Below, one piece after another: positions 54,453 to 57,813 of a stretch of DNA of 57,813 nt (position 1 is the stretch's first letter; every line of letters begins with the position of its first letter). The DNA lies in the NCBI RefSeq assembly GCF_009914725.1, contig NZ_JAAAWJ010000005.1, forward strand, positions 1 to 57,813, read 5' to 3'. Source of the stretch: Methanogenium sp. MK-MG (GTDB taxonomy: Archaea > Halobacteriota > Methanomicrobia > Methanomicrobiales > Methanomicrobiaceae). The translations under genes were made by a program, and so were the position numbers. A model generated the notes under the pieces. It searched no databases and was not told the DNA's origin. It worked only from the letters and a program-made list of their open reading frames with translations.

Positions 54453-54926
54453 ATGCTTTTTGAGACGGTCTGCCTTGCAACCGACTTCTCCCCCGTCTCC
54501 GTGAGGGCGGCAGACTACGTCCTCAGACTCACGAGCGCCGGGTGCCGTAAGGTCGTGCTCCTGCACGTGTCCGACGGCCCGAAAAAACAATTCGTCATCA
54601 GCGAACCTCCTGGTCTGGATGCCGATTCGGCCACAGCCTATGAAGACACCCTCCGTGACCGGGTCCACCGGGAGTGCTCGCAGCTGATGATGGAGAGCGT
54701 CACCCGATTCCGCGAAGCAGGGCTTGAAGTAGAACCTTTGATCATCAGCGGTAACCCGGCAGACGAGATCGTGCGAATAGCAGATAACAGAAATGTCTCT
54801 CTCATCGTAGTGGGTGCTCACGGGAGAACGAGCCTCTCACAGGCATTCCTGGGCTCAGTCTCTGCTGACGTGATCCGCCGTGCCCGCCAGCCGGTACTGG
54901 TGGTGCGGGGTTCTGAATCGCAATGA
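54453..54926 (+). CDS. universal stress protein (UspA)
   Basis: A 157-residue Usp-fold protein. The ATP loop G-A-H-G-R-T, nine residues, then G-S-V-S is complete, and A-T-D-F-S-P opens the fold. It binds ATP and supports stress survival; the partner is unknown. GGGGAGG precedes the start. Confidence 0.92.
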   Translation: MLFETVCLATDFSPVSVRAADYVLRLTSAGCRKVVLLHVSDGPKKQFVISEPPGLDADSATAYEDTLRDRVHRECSQLMMESVTRFREAGLEVEPLIISGNPADEIVRIADNRNVSLIVVGAHGRTSLSQAFLGSVSADVIRRARQPVLVVRGSESQ

Positions 54927-54978
54927 GGGAGAGGTCTCCCCCTCAGTTTTTTGAATGGTTCCGCACTGAAAGGCCCCG

Positions 54979-57618
54979 TCACTCAACGATTATCACCCCG
55001 TCACCGGAGAAGGCCATCCAGTATGCCTTCCCCGGCGTGAGAATAGTGGTTTCCGTATACTGCCGGGTACCGGGGTCATATACGTAGACCTGTCCGGTGA
55101 GGATCAGTGAGTCAGGAACCAGAGTGATGTTTCCTGTTGCAACCGGTGTCTGGATGGAGCCGATGAGGTTCCAGCCGGGATGCACCCCATACTGGTATGT
55201 CGGGCAGGTGTGTCCGGTCGCACTGATATCAGTGAGTGACGGGGCAGAGACCCAGTAGCCTCTGCCGGGGATGATATCAGCGACGCTACAGCTCGTGTAC
55301 TTCCCCTGCATGGGGTCATAAGAGTAGAGGGTGCCGGGGGTGATGTTTGTGAGGTCAACGTCCAGGCCCTGTCGGGGAGCAGAGACCATGTTCCAGCCGG
55401 TCTCCACCGGAATTGTCAGCGTGTCTGTCGCTGAGGTATCGACAGCGACCGTGAAGGCGGAGGTCATGGTAGCGGTGCCGCCCACGGTCGTGGCAGAGAC
55501 ATCCCAGGCACCGGCGGCAGCACCTGCACAGTCAAAGGCGCAACGGGCGTGCGTGGTGTTCTCAGTATAGACATACTCCGCCGGGATCGCTGCCTCCCCG
55601 TTGCGGGTGAGCTGAACGGTCATATTGCCGGTGAAGTTCGTCCCCGTGAGGGCGGAGATATAGGTGAATCCGGTGTCATACCCCGTGGAGGGAGTGATCC
55701 CGGAGACAGACGGCGGACCAACAGGCGGCTTAGGCGCCGGGCCCATGGCGGCAGAGACATTCACCCGGCCGCCGCTGACACATTTTCCGGTGAGGGCAGG
55801 GATGGAATCTGTGGTATCCATGATGGTTGCTTTCAGGTCAGCGAAAGTATATGAGGAATTCTTCGCGAGAAGCAGGCCGGCCACCCCTGACACCATCGGT
55901 GTGGCCATGGACGTCCCCGATTTGTAGCCATAGACTGACGTCACCGGCCCGTCCAGCTGACCGATCTGGATGTCATCGACCCAGACACCTCTGCCGGTGG
56001 TTGATGCATCGCTTATCAGCCGGTAGGCGATCCATATATTCTTGCCTGTGTAATCTGTACCACCAAAGTTTGTGAGGTCAAGCGTCTGCTCGATAAACCC
56101 GCCGGTATATCCTGACAGGCCGATGAATGAAAAACCCGATCCGTCTTCCGATATACCCACATATGCGAAATCAGAATTCATCTGGGTATCAACCGACCAT
56201 TGATACCGGAGAACCGGATTGGTCAGTCCCGCTAAGGAGATATTGTCTGTTTTTACGAGCCACTGGTCCCAGCTATTCTCGTACGGCCCGGTTGCAGCAG
56301 AAGACGGGGCGCTGGTGTAGGTCATGTTGTCGAGATGCCATGCCATCCGGCCGGACTGGGTATGGTCATACTCAAACCATCCGGCAAGGGATGAAAAATC
56401 ATCGCTGTAGCGGGTGGTGCCTATCGAAATCTCCCGTGGGATAGTGCTGTAGATGTCCGTGCCCGGAGCGCCGACGTCGACACTGGTTGCGCCGTAGTTG
56501 CTGAAAGAAGAGAGGCTGTCATCCGGTGCAGTGGCTGCCACCGAGAGAATATTCGGGCTGATAAAATTTGACGGATAATGCGGGATGACATCATTGTCCG
56601 TGCCGTCATTCCCCGCCGCACATACGGTAAGGAGACCGGAATTGTCAATCGCCGTCTTCAGCGCAGGGTCATAATCCGTCCCGCCCCACGAACAGGAGAG
56701 GATGTCTGCCCCGTGGGTAACCGCATAGTTGGTGGCGGCAATCTCATCGGTGGTCGTCCCCACACCGTCTGCATTAAAGACCTTGAGTGCCATGATTCGC
56801 GTGTCCCAGCAGACACCGGTGACACCCAGCCCGTTATTCCCCACCGCAGCGATGATGCCGGCACAGTGGGTGCCGTGGCTGTTGTCATCCATCGGGTCAT
56901 CATCATTATTGACGAAGTCATACCCACTGTGACCGGATCCGTCGTCCCACATGTTTGCCACGAGGTCTGCATGCAGGTAGTCAACACCGGTGTCGATGAC
57001 CGCAATCACAACGGTATCAGACCCGGTGGTGATGTCCCAGGCATCTTTTGCACTGATGTCAGCGCCAACGGTGCCTCCCGAAGGAAACTGGGGGGTTGCC
57101 TGGCCGGTGTTCTGCAGCCCCCACTGAAGCCCGTAGAGAGGATCGTCCGGCACCGCGTCAATCGTGTAGATGAAGTCCGGCTGGGCATATGCCACGCCGG
57201 GCTGATTCCCATAATAGATGAGTGCCTCATCAACGCTCATGCTCTCAGGGAGGGAGACAACCTGATAACCGGGCAGCACCCCGGTAACGTACGACGCTGT
57301 CACCACCGCACCGATTCCGGCATTGACTGATGCGGATATGGTATGTTCCGGGCCTGTGGCAACCATATCCGGCACTTCATAGACGACGATGACCACACCC
57401 GGGGCATATCTCCGATCTGGATATAGAATCTCTTTCTTCAGAACCGTTTTTGGTGCAACAACCGGTTTCTCTTCATCGCCCGCTGAACTGAACCGGATAC
57501 TATCCGTTGCAGAGGAGGAGATAAACTCAGGAGACATACCGGCAACGGCAGAAGAGATACAGACTCCTGCACACACAATCAGAATGAAAAGAAATAGTAT
57601 TGTCTTTGAATGTTTCAT
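54979..57618 (-). CDS. secreted subtilisin-like (S8) protease
   Basis: An 879-residue exported protease. Signal peptide 1-26; a prodomain up to about 160; the S8 domain with D209 (V-I-D-T-G), H248 (S-H-G-T-H) and S570 (G-T-S-M-A-T-P), and N337 as oxyanion residue. An insertion of about 150 residues (405-550) of jelly-roll/MAM-like type sits between the oxyanion Asn and the Ser. After 640 there are IPT/Ig-like and repeat domains. All catalytic residues are present, so it should be active outside the cell. Its substrate is unknown. Confidence 0.9.
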   Translation of the reverse strand: MKHSKTILFLFILIVCAGVCISSAVAGMSPEFISSSATDSIRFSSAGDEEKPVVAPKTVLKKEILYPDRRYAPGVVIVVYEVPDMVATGPEHTISASVNAGIGAVVTASYVTGVLPGYQVVSLPESMSVDEALIYYGNQPGVAYAQPDFIYTIDAVPDDPLYGLQWGLQNTGQATPQFPSGGTVGADISAKDAWDITTGSDTVVIAVIDTGVDYLHADLVANMWDDGSGHSGYDFVNNDDDPMDDNSHGTHCAGIIAAVGNNGLGVTGVCWDTRIMALKVFNADGVGTTTDEIAATNYAVTHGADILSCSWGGTDYDPALKTAIDNSGLLTVCAAGNDGTDNDVIPHYPSNFISPNILSVAATAPDDSLSSFSNYGATSVDVGAPGTDIYSTIPREISIGTTRYSDDFSSLAGWFEYDHTQSGRMAWHLDNMTYTSAPSSAATGPYENSWDQWLVKTDNISLAGLTNPVLRYQWSVDTQMNSDFAYVGISEDGSGFSFIGLSGYTGGFIEQTLDLTNFGGTDYTGKNIWIAYRLISDASTTGRGVWVDDIQIGQLDGPVTSVYGYKSGTSMATPMVSGVAGLLLAKNSSYTFADLKATIMDTTDSIPALTGKCVSGGRVNVSAAMGPAPKPPVGPPSVSGITPSTGYDTGFTYISALTGTNFTGNMTVQLTRNGEAAIPAEYVYTENTTHARCAFDCAGAAAGAWDVSATTVGGTATMTSAFTVAVDTSATDTLTIPVETGWNMVSAPRQGLDVDLTNITPGTLYSYDPMQGKYTSCSVADIIPGRGYWVSAPSLTDISATGHTCPTYQYGVHPGWNLIGSIQTPVATGNITLVPDSLILTGQVYVYDPGTRQYTETTILTPGKAYWMAFSGDGVIIVE

Positions 57619-57813
57619 CGAATCACCCAGGTACGACGCGGCAGTGTTCTGATTGGTATAATACTGTGCCAGTATGAATTGCCGGGCAAAAAGATGGGTG
57701 GGGTGAATAGTTACTAATTATAAACATCTTCAAAGAGCGTTTTCATCTTTCCTGCCCAGTTCTGTTTATATCCGTCGACAATCCCCACTAATTCCCTCAT
57801 GATGTGAGCATTA
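57619..57813. other. right edge of the window, no gene seen
   Basis: AT-rich promoter-like DNA upstream of the protease start, then about 100 bases with no supported frame. A gene may begin beyond the window. Confidence 0.4.

Noticed and set aside
54185-54463. 92-codon frame before uspA
   Set aside because: Runs into the uspA start, lacks a ribosome site and looks non-coding.

Overview
The window reads as chromosomal DNA of a methanogenic euryarchaeon, most likely of the order Methanomicrobiales. The pointers are a fused sulfopyruvate decarboxylase for coenzyme M, a methanogenesis-marker-16 type sulfurtransferase with two ferredoxin clusters, three iron-sulfur flavoproteins, a glutaredoxin-thioredoxin reductase fusion, PEF-CTERM surface proteins, long PAS sensor kinases and Mre11/Rad50. 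The order-level placement is inference. I saw no rRNA, tRNA or CRISPR array.

Layout. Positions 0.2-9.4 kb hold redox and oxygen-defence genes: rubrerythrin with a Grx-TrxR fusion, a zinc ribbon/desulforedoxin/CMD/peroxiredoxin run, RadC, and flavoproteins including an overlapping pair. This part also contains a DUF1670 regulator, a small gene interrupted by an in-frame TGA, and a solitary IS200/IS605-type end hairpin. Positions 9.5-21 kb carry a secreted phosphoesterase, an RND/MMPL exporter, a 7TM sensor kinase and an mre11-rad50 operon whose first gene appears to start at CTG. Positions 21-29 kb are a plastic region: a tandem duplication of a PEF-CTERM gene with its flanks, a pepD remnant, a MarR-MATE pair, an aminotransferase, a ClC channel, and a decayed second copy of part of the aminotransferase. 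Positions 29-35 kb hold a sodium symporter with its 43-residue partner behind a strongly folded leader, an iron-sulfur flavoprotein, an M50 protease, chorismate mutase and a PAS/GAF protein that keeps a His box but has no ATPase domain. Positions 35-39 kb are argC-CBS-argJ-argB. ADP-ribosylglycohydrolase, a frameshifted aldehyde dehydrogenase and an HTH regulator follow.

The most interesting region is 42.1-54.1 kb, all on the minus strand. Reading in the direction of transcription it encodes a marker-16 sulfurtransferase, ComDE, BtuC and a BtuD with an extra C-terminal domain. Four secreted proteins come next: a propeller with two near-identical DUF4430 domains, a further DUF4430 protein, an alpha6/alpha6-toroid fused to a BtuF-like binding protein, and a second propeller. 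An alpha6/alpha6 barrel plus a DUF4430-like domain is the architecture of animal transcobalamin and intrinsic factor. I infer a surface corrinoid-capture system in which the two halves of a transcobalamin-like binder sit on separate anchored proteins feeding BtuFCD. Its location beside coenzyme M genes fits the corrinoid and CoM demand of methyl transfer in methanogenesis. The window ends with a UspA protein and a secreted subtilisin-like protease.
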